Below, one piece after another: positions 26,393 through 35,386 of a DNA stretch of 64,000 nt. The translations under genes and the position numbers were made by a program. Under the pieces are notes generated by a model that worked only from the letters and a program-made list of their open reading frames with translations, was not told where the DNA came from and ran no database searches. The DNA lies in the NCBI GenBank assembly GCA_030550455.1, contig JAUQPH010000005.1, forward strand, positions 62,001 to 126,000, written 5' to 3'. Numbering within the stretch: position 1 is the first letter of the stretch; each line of letters begins with the position of its first letter. Origin of the DNA: Thermoproteota archaeon (GTDB lineage Archaea; Thermoproteota; Thermoprotei_A; Sulfolobales; NBVN01).

Positions 26393-26549
26393 ACTCGCCT
26401 AGTTGTCTAGAGCACGCAAGCTATTTAAACCTGTGGTACTCTCTCCGGTAATATAAAAGACCTCGTCTTCCACAGCTTTCGCTTTGATAGAGTTTAACTA
26501 TATTTGCTTTGTAACTCTTAATCTACTGGGATTGCAGATCAAGGGCGGC

Positions 26550-26939
26550 ATGAGCTTTGAAGAAAGAGTGCTAGAGATAATCAGGGAGTCAACTAAAAAG
26601 AGTGGGGGAATAGTCCAGAGCGAGTTGTGGCGAATTCTAGGAATAGATAGTAGAGAGGGAAGTAAGCTTATTGCTAGACTAATGAGGAAGGGTCTTTTAA
26701 TGAGGGAAGCGATAACGTATAAAGGAAAAAAGACCTACATTTTAAGATATGCCGACAATACGAGAGCTCCAGTCAGCGTTTCTGTAAACTTAAACCCTGT
26801 AGTTGAGGTACCGTGTTTTGCGTGTAAGCAGATAAATAGGTGTAGCATAGGAGGTTATTATGACCCGACTAGGTGTCCTCTCCTTACAAGATACCTACTC
26901 TCAATGAACATTCGGAGAACCTTATCGCTTACACCGTAG
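26550..26939 (+). CDS. TFE-beta/RPC34-like transcription factor
   Basis: 129 aa from ATG 26550. A winged helix occupies the first 75 residues (RVLEIIRESTKKSGGIVQSELWRILGI, then SKLIARLMRKGLLMREA). It is followed by PCFACKQINRCSIGGYYDPTRCPLLTRYL, a four-Cys motif matching the Fe-S cluster of the RPC39-like TFE-beta of crenarchaea. TFE-beta dimerises with TFE-alpha to help open promoters for RNA polymerase. A TTG at 26484 would add 22 residues rich in hydrophobics; I prefer the ATG from the domain boundary, although ATATAAAA (26451-26458) would fit the TTG. Confidence 0.75.
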   Translation: MSFEERVLEIIRESTKKSGGIVQSELWRILGIDSREGSKLIARLMRKGLLMREAITYKGKKTYILRYADNTRAPVSVSVNLNPVVEVPCFACKQINRCSIGGYYDPTRCPLLTRYLLSMNIRRTLSLTP

Positions 26940-26994
26940 CCTGCGTATCTGCGGGCGGTCACGAAATTTGTAGTAGAGTGGGTCGAGATGAAAC

Positions 26995-27004
26995 TAATAT
27001 ATAT
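26995..27004 (+). promoter_or_regulatory. TATA box of C/D-box sRNA
   Basis: TAATATATAT lies about 26 bases before the predicted sRNA 5' end. It may also drive top6B, since no better box precedes that gene at suitable distance. Confidence 0.5.
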
Positions 27005-27020
27005 CTACAAACTTCATGCA

Positions 27021-27080
27021 TCATAGTGATGAAACGACGGTCTCCTGATAGTTGATGTATCTTCTCTTCTCTGATTAACT
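27021..27080 (+). ncRNA. C/D-box sRNA (2'-O-methylation guide)
   Basis: All four boxes are in order and spacing: C GTGATGA (27026-27032), 12-base guide, D' CTGA (27045-27048), 4-base spacer, C' TGATGT (27053-27058), 12-base guide, D CTGA (27071-27074). The two equal 12-base guides with a short D'-C' spacer are the archaeal L7Ae/Nop5/fibrillarin format. The D' guide reads AACGACGGTCTC and the D guide ATCTTCTCTTCT; targets were not identified. It sits in the leader region of top6B. Confidence 0.82.
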
Positions 27081-27099
27081 AACGGGCTTTAAAGATGAG

Positions 27100-28698
27100 A
27101 TGCCTAAAGAGTATATTAGGTGTGGAAGTGTGGCAGTAGTCGAAGAAAGCTTTAAATCAATTTCGCCAGCGGAGTTCTTTTATAAGAACAAAGAAATAGC
27201 CGGATTCTCAAACCCGGCGCGAGCTTTATATCAAACTATTAGAGAGCTTGTCGAGAACTCTCTCGACGCAACTGAAAATCACGGTATTCTTCCAACAGTT
27301 AAGGTATCAATTAGAGAACTCGATGTCGTCCCAGAAGGAGCATACTATGAGGTAGTCGTCGAAGACAATGGCGTGGGAATCCCCCCAAAATACGTTCCGC
27401 AAGCATTTGCACAACTGTTGTTTAGCTCTAAGTACGTCTTGAGGCAGTCAAGGGGAATGTTTGGTCTAGGGGCAAAAATGGCGGTTCTTTATGCTCAAAT
27501 AACTACAGGTTATCCAGCTGAAGTAATAGTAGCTCCGATAAAGTCTAAACACATATATAGCTTTAAACTAAAAATAGACATAAGAGAGAATAAGCCGGTC
27601 ATACTAAATTTCACTACGACATCGAATATTTTGGGGAAGCACGGCACTACTGTTAGATTGATCACTCTAGGTGATTGGGCTAGATCGAAGCAGAGAATAT
27701 ATGAATACATAAAGAGAACCGCTATAATAGCCCCTTACGCCGAGATATTGTTTAGGGACCCCGATAGCAACTACCTACTATTTGAGAGAACTATAGACAA
27801 GCTACCACCTCCTGCTAGAGAAACATTACCTCATCCACATGGAGTAGATATAGAGACCATGAAGAGCATACTTAAATCCCTGGCGGACAGACCCATTCTC
27901 GAAAGCTTGGTAGAAAGCTTCCAAGGAATCGGTGTTATGACGGCACAAAGGATTCTCGCAGAAGCAGGAATAAAGCAAGAGAAGAAATCGGGTGAACTCA
28001 CAGACCCTGAGGTAGAGGCTCTTGTCAGAGTAATGAGAAGCTTTAAAGACATAAAGCCACCTAGAGCTGATCACCTGTCGTACCTAGGTGAGGAGATCAT
28101 AGTTGCTGGCCTAAAGAAGGCGTTTGAACCGGAATTTGCTACTGCTATCACTAGGAAACCGTCTGTGTTCGAAGGCCATGCGTTTATAGTAGAGGTCGGG
28201 ATAGCCTACGGAGGTAAGGTACCAGTAGTTGAAAAACCTTTAGTCTTGAGATACGCTAATAAGATTCCCTTACTCTACGACGAAGGCAGTGATGTAGTAT
28301 TTAAGGTCTTAGATGAAAAGAAGGGTATCGATTTCAAAGTATACGAAATAGAGTTTCCATCACCGCTCGTAATACTAACCCACATCTGCAGCACTAAGAT
28401 CCCCTATAGAGGGGTTGGAAAGGAGGCTGTAGCTGACATTCCGGAAATAGAGGAGGAAGTGGAAAGCGCTCTCCGCGAAGCTTTGAGGGAGCTTAGATCG
28501 TATATACTGAAGAAGAGAAAAGAGCTAGAGGAAATAGAGAAGGCTGTAGCAATAGCAAAATACATACCCGAGATAGCTAATTCCCTATCTAAAATGTATA
28601 AAGTTGATCCACAGGAGATATCTGTTAAGCTCTTAGAGCTTCTAAACTCCAGACTTAAGTCATTCAAAATACCGAGTTTAAGCAGTGTGGTGGTCTAG
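27100..28698 (+). CDS. top6B: type II DNA topoisomerase VI subunit B
   Basis: ATPase subunit of the Spo11-related topoisomerase VI. GHKL motifs: ENSLDAT near 50, DNGVGIPPKY near 90, and the ATP-lid GMFGLGAKMAVLYAQ near 120. A helix-two-turn-helix insert follows around residues 250-320 (QGIGVMTAQRIL), then the transducer domain with switch Lys region. 532 aa, full length. The family core begins at SPAEFF near residue 22; GTG 27130 is an alternative start. Followed at once by top6A. Confidence 0.96.
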   Translation: MPKEYIRCGSVAVVEESFKSISPAEFFYKNKEIAGFSNPARALYQTIRELVENSLDATENHGILPTVKVSIRELDVVPEGAYYEVVVEDNGVGIPPKYVPQAFAQLLFSSKYVLRQSRGMFGLGAKMAVLYAQITTGYPAEVIVAPIKSKHIYSFKLKIDIRENKPVILNFTTTSNILGKHGTTVRLITLGDWARSKQRIYEYIKRTAIIAPYAEILFRDPDSNYLLFERTIDKLPPPARETLPHPHGVDIETMKSILKSLADRPILESLVESFQGIGVMTAQRILAEAGIKQEKKSGELTDPEVEALVRVMRSFKDIKPPRADHLSYLGEEIIVAGLKKAFEPEFATAITRKPSVFEGHAFIVEVGIAYGGKVPVVEKPLVLRYANKIPLLYDEGSDVVFKVLDEKKGIDFKVYEIEFPSPLVILTHICSTKIPYRGVGKEAVADIPEIEEEVESALREALRELRSYILKKRKELEEIEKAVAIAKYIPEIANSLSKMYKVDPQEISVKLLELLNSRLKSFKIPSLSSVVV

Positions 28699-28699
28699 T

Positions 28700-29875
28700 A
28701 TGACTAACGATAGCTATTCGTCTAAAATAGATATAAGGGCTCGCGAAAGAGCCCTCAAGATCCTCTACGAGAAGTTCTACGACGTTCTCAAGGACGTATC
28801 AGAAGGAAGACCGCCGAAGTTAGTAATAAAAAAGAGAACCCTCGGTAATACCATCTACGACGCAGAAAGAAAGCTATTACTTCTTGGTGACGCAACTTTC
28901 GAAAGGTCCCTCCTAGACCTGCGCGAGGCACGCAAATTTATGCAGACATTGCTCATGGCCGGCATAATCTACGAAGCACTATCCAATGGTGAGTATCCAA
29001 CCATAAGAGACCTCTACTATAGAGGGAAGCATACTATACGGTATAGAAAGCTACCAACAAAGTCTATTGGGGAGGAAAACACTTGGGAGGAGCAGGCAGA
29101 GTCAGACTCTGTACTCAGAGATATAGAAGTTTTTTCCAACGTACTTAGAGAAGAGATGCTGATATTGAGTAAGGAGAAAGGTAAGGTTGTAGGTGACCTA
29201 AAGATAAGGTCTGGTGACGATATCATAGACTTGAGTAAAATGGGGCACGGAGCCTACTCAATCGAACCTACACCTGACCTTATAGACTTCGTTGAAGTTA
29301 ATGCTGAACTTGTTTTAGTTATAGAGAAAGATGCCGTTTTTCAGCAGCTCCATAGAATCGGGTTCTGGAAAAAGTATCGCGCTATACTAATTACGAGCGC
29401 CGGGCAGCCTGATAGAGCTACCCGGAGGTTTGTTAGGAGACTTAATGAAGAACTCGGTTTACCCGTCTACGTAATCTCTGATTCCGATCCTTACGGGTAC
29501 TACATTTATAGCGTCTTTAAGACCGGCTCAATAACCTTGTCTTATGAAAGCGAAAGGTTAGCTACACCACACGCTAGGTTCCTTGGGGTTATGATGACAG
29601 ACATATTTGGAAGCACTAAGCTCGGAAAAAAGCCGTACCTAACTGAGGAAGAGAGACGGAACTTCATTATAAGAGCTAAAGAGCGAGACATCAAGAGAGC
29701 TAGGGAGCTGAAGGAATATCCTTGGTTTAAGTCCGAGAGGTGGCAGATAGAGCTAAACGAGTTCTTAGATAGGAAAGTGAAGTTAGAAATCGAGGCTTTA
29801 GCAGGCAAGGGCCTCAAGTTTTTAGCAGATAAATATGTTCCAGAGAAAATCGAGGTAGGAGATTGGATTGAGTAA
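28700..29875 (+). CDS. top6A: type II DNA topoisomerase VI subunit A
   Basis: Spo11-like cleavage subunit. Catalytic Tyr lies in TIRDLYYRGKHTIR near residue 105. The Toprim domain shows VIEKDAVFQQL (Glu), ITSAGQPDRATRRFVRRL and VISDSDPYGYYIYSVFK (DxD). ATG at 28700 is one base past the top6B stop, so I prefer it over the in-frame GTG at 28685. 391 aa, standard. The final codons overlap the start of deoC, so the three genes probably share a transcript. Confidence 0.96.
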   Translation: MTNDSYSSKIDIRARERALKILYEKFYDVLKDVSEGRPPKLVIKKRTLGNTIYDAERKLLLLGDATFERSLLDLREARKFMQTLLMAGIIYEALSNGEYPTIRDLYYRGKHTIRYRKLPTKSIGEENTWEEQAESDSVLRDIEVFSNVLREEMLILSKEKGKVVGDLKIRSGDDIIDLSKMGHGAYSIEPTPDLIDFVEVNAELVLVIEKDAVFQQLHRIGFWKKYRAILITSAGQPDRATRRFVRRLNEELGLPVYVISDSDPYGYYIYSVFKTGSITLSYESERLATPHARFLGVMMTDIFGSTKLGKKPYLTEEERRNFIIRAKERDIKRARELKEYPWFKSERWQIELNEFLDRKVKLEIEALAGKGLKFLADKYVPEKIEVGDWIE

Positions 29876-30575
29876 TCGAGTCCCTTGTTACTTACTAGAC
29901 CTCATAAGATCTCTTGAGGCGTCCATAGATCAAACGATGCTAAGAATGGATGCGACAGAAAAGGAATACATATCTTTTATCGAGACTTCGGAGAAATATG
30001 GGTTTAGAGCTATAATAGTTCCTCAGGCAGTTCTATCTTTAGTAGTGCCAGTAACTAAGCATGTAGTTGGTACAGTAGTTGGGTTCCCAAGTGGTTACAG
30101 CTCTTTAAAGGTAAAGCTTAGTGAAATAGACTTTGCTGCTAATAGTGGAGCGCGCGAGGTCGATGTTGTTGTGAACACTATTTTAGCTAAGAGCGGTAAG
30201 TGGGGAGAATTAGCCAGTGAGGTTTCCAAAATCGTAGGAAGAGCTCGAGAGTATGGAATGTTAGTAAAGATTATAATCGAGACATCGGTTTTAAGGAGAG
30301 ACGAAATCGAGACGATTTCTAAAGTAGTTGAAGACTCTGGTGCAGACTTCATAAAGACAAACACAGGGTTTGGCACAAGAGGGGTTCTACCATCTGATAT
30401 ATTGACTATAAGGTCGTCTATAGCTGGAAGATGTAAAATCAAGGCGTCAGGAGGTATTAGAACGGCTTTAGATGCCGCCTTAATGCTCTACCTAGGAGCG
30501 CACGTCATTGGTACAAGCCATGGAGTTGAAATAGCTGAGCAGGCTAAAAAAGCTTCGATTGAAAGCTGCTTTTAG
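29868..30575 (+). CDS. deoC: deoxyribose-phosphate aldolase
   Basis: Cleaves 2-deoxyribose 5-phosphate to glyceraldehyde 3-phosphate and acetaldehyde. Family landmarks: DATEKEYISF at the beginning, VVGFPSG, AREVDVVVNTILAKSG, KIIIETSVL, the Schiff-base Lys in FIKTNTGFGTRG and KIKASGGIRTALDA. 235 aa. TTG start overlapping the top6A stop by eight bases. Works with nucleoside phosphorylase reactions in nucleotide salvage; the AMP phosphorylase homolog lies 13 kb away. Confidence 0.95.
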   Translation: MSNRVPCYLLDLIRSLEASIDQTMLRMDATEKEYISFIETSEKYGFRAIIVPQAVLSLVVPVTKHVVGTVVGFPSGYSSLKVKLSEIDFAANSGAREVDVVVNTILAKSGKWGELASEVSKIVGRAREYGMLVKIIIETSVLRRDEIETISKVVEDSGADFIKTNTGFGTRGVLPSDILTIRSSIAGRCKIKASGGIRTALDAALMLYLGAHVIGTSHGVEIAEQAKKASIESCF

Positions 30576-30693
30576 CTTCATCTTTAGGCTCCAAGTTCCT
30601 CTTATTTTATTCTAGGCTGCCATAAATTGATGTTGAGTAACTCTCACCTCCCTAACATAACCGCGAATAATAGCGTAGATTCAACATACGGGA

Positions 30694-31353
30694 TTGCCGT
30701 CGGAAGCGTTGGGCGTCCTTAATAGCTTAATCTTTTATTCTGGTGTGGTGCCCTATGTGGCTTCAGGCGATCCGTTTGAGGAGATCTGCCAAGCTATGAA
30801 ATATCTGTATCTTAAGGGTTTAATAACTGCTCTCGGTGGTAACGCCAGTGTTAAACTAGATGAAACCAAGATAGCGATCACTCCCTCCGGCAAAACGAAG
30901 TTCATGCTAACTCCCGAAGATATATCTGTGGTATCATTGAATGGAAGACACTTAGCTGGTCCAAAGCCCTCAGTTGAAACAGAGATGCACATAGGTATTT
31001 ACTTAAGCTGCCCCAACTGCGGGTCCGTAGTACATATCCACGGGTTACTTTCTCCAGTACTGGCGGGGCTTTTAAGTCCCGTGGAGGACCTAGAATTAAA
31101 GACGTTTGGAGTCAGAATATGCTACGTCGACGAACTACCTCCAGGGTCTAAAGAGCTAGCTGGAGCAGTAAGTAGTGCGGTCGCGGGTGGTTGTAAGGCT
31201 GTAATCTTAAAGAACCATGGAATAGTTGGTATTGGGAAAAACTTGGGAGAAGCGCTTGAGGTAGTAGAAGCTGTAGAAAACTCCTTCAAGAAGAGCCTGG
31301 TGCTCTACATCCTGAATATCCTAGGTGAACGAGGTCTTCACCTCTTACGTTAA
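30694..31353 (+). CDS. class II aldolase/adducin-family protein (FucA-like)
   Basis: 219 aa. Zinc-site and catalytic residues of the L-fuculose-1-phosphate aldolase family are present: GGNASVKL near 49, ETEMHIGIY (catalytic Glu), VVHIHG (zinc His pair) and LKNHGIVGIGKN (third His). In archaea such enzymes act on fuculose-P or other short sugar phosphates; the substrate is not determined here. About 25 residues precede the domain and may include an over-extended start (TTG 30694). Confidence 0.85.
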   Translation: MPSEALGVLNSLIFYSGVVPYVASGDPFEEICQAMKYLYLKGLITALGGNASVKLDETKIAITPSGKTKFMLTPEDISVVSLNGRHLAGPKPSVETEMHIGIYLSCPNCGSVVHIHGLLSPVLAGLLSPVEDLELKTFGVRICYVDELPPGSKELAGAVSSAVAGGCKAVILKNHGIVGIGKNLGEALEVVEAVENSFKKSLVLYILNILGERGLHLLR

Positions 31354-31465
31354 AGACAGAGACAGGAAAAGCTGTAACCAGAAGTGACGCTGTACTTAGA
31401 TTTAAAGTGATAAGATAGTACCCTCCGGGTGATAACGGTAAGTTCTCTGAGTTAGCTTACGGAGT

Positions 31466-32701
31466 TTACCGCTCGTCGTGTAAGGGGGAAGATAAAATAA
31501 CGCCTTGAGACCTGAGCTCTGCTACGAGGGCGCTTAAACTATCTTTGTCTGGTAGCTCAAATACTAGCTCAACTAGCGCGTAACCGGAGGGAATATCCAG
31601 ACCTATTCTTTCGTGTCTTATTTCTATGATATTGCACCTGTACTTAGCTAAAACTCCTAGGGCTCTATGTAGAGCGCCAGGCACGTCCTCTAATAATAGA
31701 GAAAGTCTCGCCGCTCGACCCTCAACACTAAGACCCTTTAGGATTACTCTGTAGATTGTGGTAAGGTCGGCGTTCCCCCCACTAACTACAGCTACTATAT
31801 TCTTTTTCATACCGTGTAAAAAGCCGCTTAAAATAGCTGCCAGTGGTAGAGCTCCAGCACCCTCAACTACTAACTTAGCCCTCTCCATCAGCAAAAACAT
31901 GGCTTGTGCTATAGAGCTTTCGTCAACTAAAACTACGTCGTCTACTACCTCACTCATTATCTTATAAGTTAGCTCGCCCACAGACTTCGTTATTACTCCA
32001 TCAGCTAAGCTCGGGCTAACAGGCACTGAGACAGGTCCTCCGGCAACTCTGGCCTGATAGAACTTTGGAGCATTCTTCGGCTCTACAGCCACTACTTTAA
32101 CTCTATTACCCAAGATCTTTTTGGCAGCTATAGCTATACCAGATATAAGTCCTCCGCCTCCAACAGGTACTAGTATATAGTCGGTACTCGCTAAGCTAGT
32201 CGCAATCTCAATGCCGATAGTTCCCTGACCAGCTATTACATACGGATCGTCAAATGGGTGAATGAAGACCGCTCCTGTCTCCTTAGAGATCTCTATAGCT
32301 TTCTCATAGGCCTCATCATATATGCGCCCATAGAGTTCTACCCTTGCGCCATACGATTTAGTTGCGTTAACTTTGTATGGAGGAGTGTGTTCAGGCATTA
32401 CGATAGTGGCTTTAATGCCTAACTCAGAGGCAGAATAAGCAACACCTTGAGCGTGGTTTCCGGAAGATGCTGCTACAACTCCATACTTTCTACACCTATC
32501 TAGGTCTGAAGAAATCTTAAAGTAAGCACCTCTAACCTTGAAGGCACCGGTCTTCTGAAGGTTTTCTAACTTCAAAAAGACGGCGTTATCGGATAGCTTA
32601 GAGAAAAACATTGACTGAACTAGAGGTGTTCGGTGAATAACTCCTTCAACAACTTCATTAGCACGCTTTATTAAACTCCATATCTCGCCTAAAGTATCCA
32701 T
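31466..32701 (-). CDS. ilvA: threonine ammonia-lyase with ACT domain
   Basis: PLP-dependent deamination of threonine to 2-oxobutanoate, first committed step toward isoleucine or a catabolic route. PLP Lys in ENLQKTGAFKVRGAYFK near residue 50, the AASSGNHAQGVAYSA loop, the Gly-rich phosphate loop VPVGGGGLISGIA and the late VVSGGNADL. Residues about 335-405 form an ACT domain (ARLSLLLEDVPGALHRALGVLAKYRCNIIEI), the shape found in TdcB/IlvA types of about 400 aa. Monocistronic. Confidence 0.94.
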   Translation of the reverse strand: MDTLGEIWSLIKRANEVVEGVIHRTPLVQSMFFSKLSDNAVFLKLENLQKTGAFKVRGAYFKISSDLDRCRKYGVVAASSGNHAQGVAYSASELGIKATIVMPEHTPPYKVNATKSYGARVELYGRIYDEAYEKAIEISKETGAVFIHPFDDPYVIAGQGTIGIEIATSLASTDYILVPVGGGGLISGIAIAAKKILGNRVKVVAVEPKNAPKFYQARVAGGPVSVPVSPSLADGVITKSVGELTYKIMSEVVDDVVLVDESSIAQAMFLLMERAKLVVEGAGALPLAAILSGFLHGMKKNIVAVVSGGNADLTTIYRVILKGLSVEGRAARLSLLLEDVPGALHRALGVLAKYRCNIIEIRHERIGLDIPSGYALVELVFELPDKDSLSALVAELRSQGVILSSPLHDER

Positions 32702-32756
32702 ACCTGTGCGCCGCTATAGTTTAGTGCTTATAACTAATTAGTTAACATACCGCTAG

Positions 32757-33758
32757 ATGCCGATGTCTGGACTCAACCTGATAGTGCTAGCGGTAACGAC
32801 TGCTTTAACTAGCTACGTGCTATCTAGAACTGTATATCGATTAGAGAAAAAACTCGGCTTCACTACGATAGACCTCCACAAGCCTGAGAAGAATGTCGTA
32901 GCTCGATCAGGGGGTTTAGCCATAATGGCTGCCCTAGTTCTCGCTCTCTCATATTGGAGTGTCCTGAGTAAATTAAACAGTGTAGTTATAGTCTATACTT
33001 TCTCAGCTATATTAGCTGGGCTCATCGGCTTTATTGACGATGTCGTGCACTTAGGTGTTAGGCTTAAGCTCCTCCTCTTCTGCTTACCTGCTCTACCTCC
33101 AGTGCTTCTACACCTCTACGAGCCCTATCCATACATACCGGGCATAGGGCATCTGCGGCTCACATTACTCTACCCGCTAGGTGCTATAGCCGCATACGAC
33201 ATTATGGCAAACGCGTTTAACATGAGCGACACACATAACGGCTTAATAGTGTCAACTTTTCTAGTTTTTGCTACTTCCATTTTGCTCTCTACAGCTCTTC
33301 CAGGTCCAGATCCTATTGAGGGTTTTGAAACTCTGCTCACAATATTTCTGTCTGTACTACTGGGTTATCTACCCCTCAACATGTACCCGGCGAAGATGTT
33401 GAACGGAAACTCGGGGTCGCACCTGATCGGGAGCCTGGCAGCCGCTTTAATCCTAACATCTCGAAGGGAGTTTCTCTCCCTAATGCTCTTAGTACCACAA
33501 ATACTGAATGGCTACTTCATCTTATTCACTACCGGCCTTAAAAGCAAGGAGTATATAGAGAGACCTACGAAGCTTAAAAGTGGAGGTATTATAGCACCCA
33601 ACTGCAGCCCTAAGTCACCAATAACGCTCGTAAAGCTGTTTGTCATAGAAAGAGAGATGTCTGAACGCGAGCTAGTTAAGAAATACGTAGCCCTTCAGGT
33701 GGTAACTAGCGCTATCTCACTTCTCCTCTATTGGGCGCTAGCTATAGTTAAATTCTAG
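32757..33758 (+). CDS. UDP-GlcNAc:dolichyl-phosphate GlcNAc-1-phosphate transferase-like (AglH/MraY family)
   Basis: About ten membrane helices, 333 aa. The catalytic loops are present: DLHKPEKNVVARSGGLAIM near 40-55, GFIDDVVHLGVRLKLLL near 95-110 and ANAFNMSDTHNGL near 150-160, then the NMYPAKMLNGNSGSHLIGS loop. This family attaches the first sugar-1-P to a polyprenol phosphate, in archaea probably beginning N-glycan assembly for AglB at 44.6 kb. Its last 11 bases overlap the convergent mptG gene. Confidence 0.88.
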   Translation: MPMSGLNLIVLAVTTALTSYVLSRTVYRLEKKLGFTTIDLHKPEKNVVARSGGLAIMAALVLALSYWSVLSKLNSVVIVYTFSAILAGLIGFIDDVVHLGVRLKLLLFCLPALPPVLLHLYEPYPYIPGIGHLRLTLLYPLGAIAAYDIMANAFNMSDTHNGLIVSTFLVFATSILLSTALPGPDPIEGFETLLTIFLSVLLGYLPLNMYPAKMLNGNSGSHLIGSLAAALILTSRREFLSLMLLVPQILNGYFILFTTGLKSKEYIERPTKLKSGGIIAPNCSPKSPITLVKLFVIEREMSERELVKKYVALQVVTSAISLLLYWALAIVKF

Positions 33759-34725
33759 GACTTAAGATCTGGGCAGTATAGCCTATTTCGGCAACTCTAC
33801 TAATCCAAACATCGCAGCTTATTCCAGCTCTATTTAGACTACTTAAGATAGCCTTCCGTGCTGCTTCAGCAGCAGCGTAGCTATCGGTAAACCCGTAAAT
33901 AGCCGGTCCCCAACTGCTTTGCCCTACTCCCCGCAGGCCATTCTCGTTCATAATTCCGGCTATTAGGTCTCCGTACGGACTGCTAAAGAATCCTCCTTGT
34001 GCTTGCGAGAAGTATTTACCAGCAACTCTTTGTATGAATTCAACACCACGCACGAATAGATCTATTCTCTCCAACCTAGCTCCAACCATCAGTTCTACTA
34101 AAGCTTTGTAGAGTTCTCTTTGCTCGTTGATTGAGGTAGGGTTGTTCATAAAATTCCCTTCCTCGTTCTCTCCCAGCCCTCTGCCCTCGGGTATAGCAAG
34201 TACTACGTACCAATGTCGCGGGAATCTCATTAAAGCCAGGGGCTTGGGTATTCCGCCGTCGTGGAGATTAACGCCGGTGTCTACGGCTAATCCACCGTAC
34301 ATGAGGGTATAGTAGCCGACGCAGCTGTATCTGCATCTACCTACCTTAATCAGTAGCTCTTCGAGGTCTAAGTCTGCTTTCCGGAGCATAATAGATGACG
34401 CTATTGCTGTAGTTAGGTAGATCCTCGTGAGAGACCCGAGACCCACGTGGTGTCTTAAGTACCCCGATATTTCTAGTACACCATTAGTAAGACCTAAACT
34501 CTTAGTTACTACAGTAACTGCTTCTCTAGCTTCATCCGTAGGTACTTTAAGGTGCAGTTTTCCATCGTCACTAGGAGCTGTTAGTTTCAGTTCCAAGTAA
34601 GGTTCTTCCAAGGCTATACCTATAGACCCGTACGCTAAACTGCTATCTAGGTACCTGTAGAAACCTAGGTGAAGCCTATATCCAGCCTTCACAGCTATCT
34701 TCCAAGCACTCAATCTCGTACCCAA
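33748..34725 (-). CDS. mptG: beta-ribofuranosylaminobenzene 5'-phosphate synthase (GHMP fold)
   Basis: Makes beta-RFA-P from 4-hydroxybenzoate (or pABA) and PRPP, the committed step of the tetrahydromethanopterin-type arm. KAGYRLHLGFYRYLDSSLAYGSIGIALEEP at the N-terminus, the GHMP-like YLRHHVGLGSLTRIYLTTAIA motif and GGFFSSPYGDLIAGIMNENGLRGVGQSSWGPAIYGF near the end fit the family. The start is uncertain: 34725 overlaps mptE by 50 bases; a GTG at 34692 preceded by GGAAGAT is an alternative. Third gene after DUF447 and mptE. Confidence 0.87.
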   Translation of the reverse strand: MGTRLSAWKIAVKAGYRLHLGFYRYLDSSLAYGSIGIALEEPYLELKLTAPSDDGKLHLKVPTDEAREAVTVVTKSLGLTNGVLEISGYLRHHVGLGSLTRIYLTTAIASSIMLRKADLDLEELLIKVGRCRYSCVGYYTLMYGGLAVDTGVNLHDGGIPKPLALMRFPRHWYVVLAIPEGRGLGENEEGNFMNNPTSINEQRELYKALVELMVGARLERIDLFVRGVEFIQRVAGKYFSQAQGGFFSSPYGDLIAGIMNENGLRGVGQSSWGPAIYGFTDSYAAAEAARKAILSSLNRAGISCDVWISRVAEIGYTAQILSPRI

Positions 34726-35386
34726 GATCCTTAAGTAGTAGAAGTAAAATCCTTGACCATGATAGCTTAGCTAGCTTTACAGTTGCGTTAACTCGAATAC
34801 CCGAAGGCTTTACCCATCTACCAACAGAGCTAAAGTTGAAGCCATATATGAATACCCTTCTAGCGCCGTAATAGTATGCGAGGAAGGCCGCTCTATCTCC
34901 ATCCGTAAAGCCCCCGGGTACCTCGACTCTGTGAGAACATTTATACTGAGCTGTCCCAAGTAGTAAGCCCCCTACGTTAGGGAGGAACCTCTCTAAGTAC
35001 TCTATATTATCACCGTGTGCGTGAACTACAAATAGGGTATCTCTATTTTTCAAAGAGCTCTCCGATACGCCGTCTAGGTCTGTCGCAACTATATCCGGAA
35101 CTACTCCTACCTCTAGGCATTTCTCGAAAGCTGCGTCCGCAGCTATTAGGACATCTCCTTGAGGCTTGGGACAATTAGAGCCAGCCGAATCTCCGACTAC
35201 TACCACATTTCTTCCTTGAAGAAGCTCTACTAGATGCTTGCGAGACTCCGCAACTATGCTCGTTCTCGTCGATAAGAGTACATCTAAAACCTGACAAGAG
35301 TAGTAGTCTCTATCTCTATCGAACCCTAGGGTAGTGAGAATACGGTCGTAAATGCTCTCCCAAAACATGGGGTCCCTAAGATTCAA
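34676..35386 (-). CDS. mptE: 6-hydroxymethylpterin diphosphokinase MptE-like (DUF115)
   Basis: 236 aa. The Rossmann-like core has VVVVGDSAGSNCPKPQGDVLIAADAA, then GVVPDIVATDLDGV with the Asp pair of the family, followed by VVHAHGDNIEYLERFLPN and GFTDGDRAAFLAYYYGARRVFIYGF. Such enzymes transfer pyrophosphate to 6-hydroxymethyl-7,8-dihydropterin. It overlaps DUF447 by 11 bases and mptG at its other end, giving a translationally linked operon for a tetrahydropterin-like C1 carrier. Confidence 0.9.
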   Translation of the reverse strand: MNLRDPMFWESIYDRILTTLGFDRDRDYYSCQVLDVLLSTRTSIVAESRKHLVELLQGRNVVVVGDSAGSNCPKPQGDVLIAADAAFEKCLEVGVVPDIVATDLDGVSESSLKNRDTLFVVHAHGDNIEYLERFLPNVGGLLLGTAQYKCSHRVEVPGGFTDGDRAAFLAYYYGARRVFIYGFNFSSVGRWVKPSGIRVNATVKLAKLSWSRILLLLLKDLGYEIECLEDSCEGWI

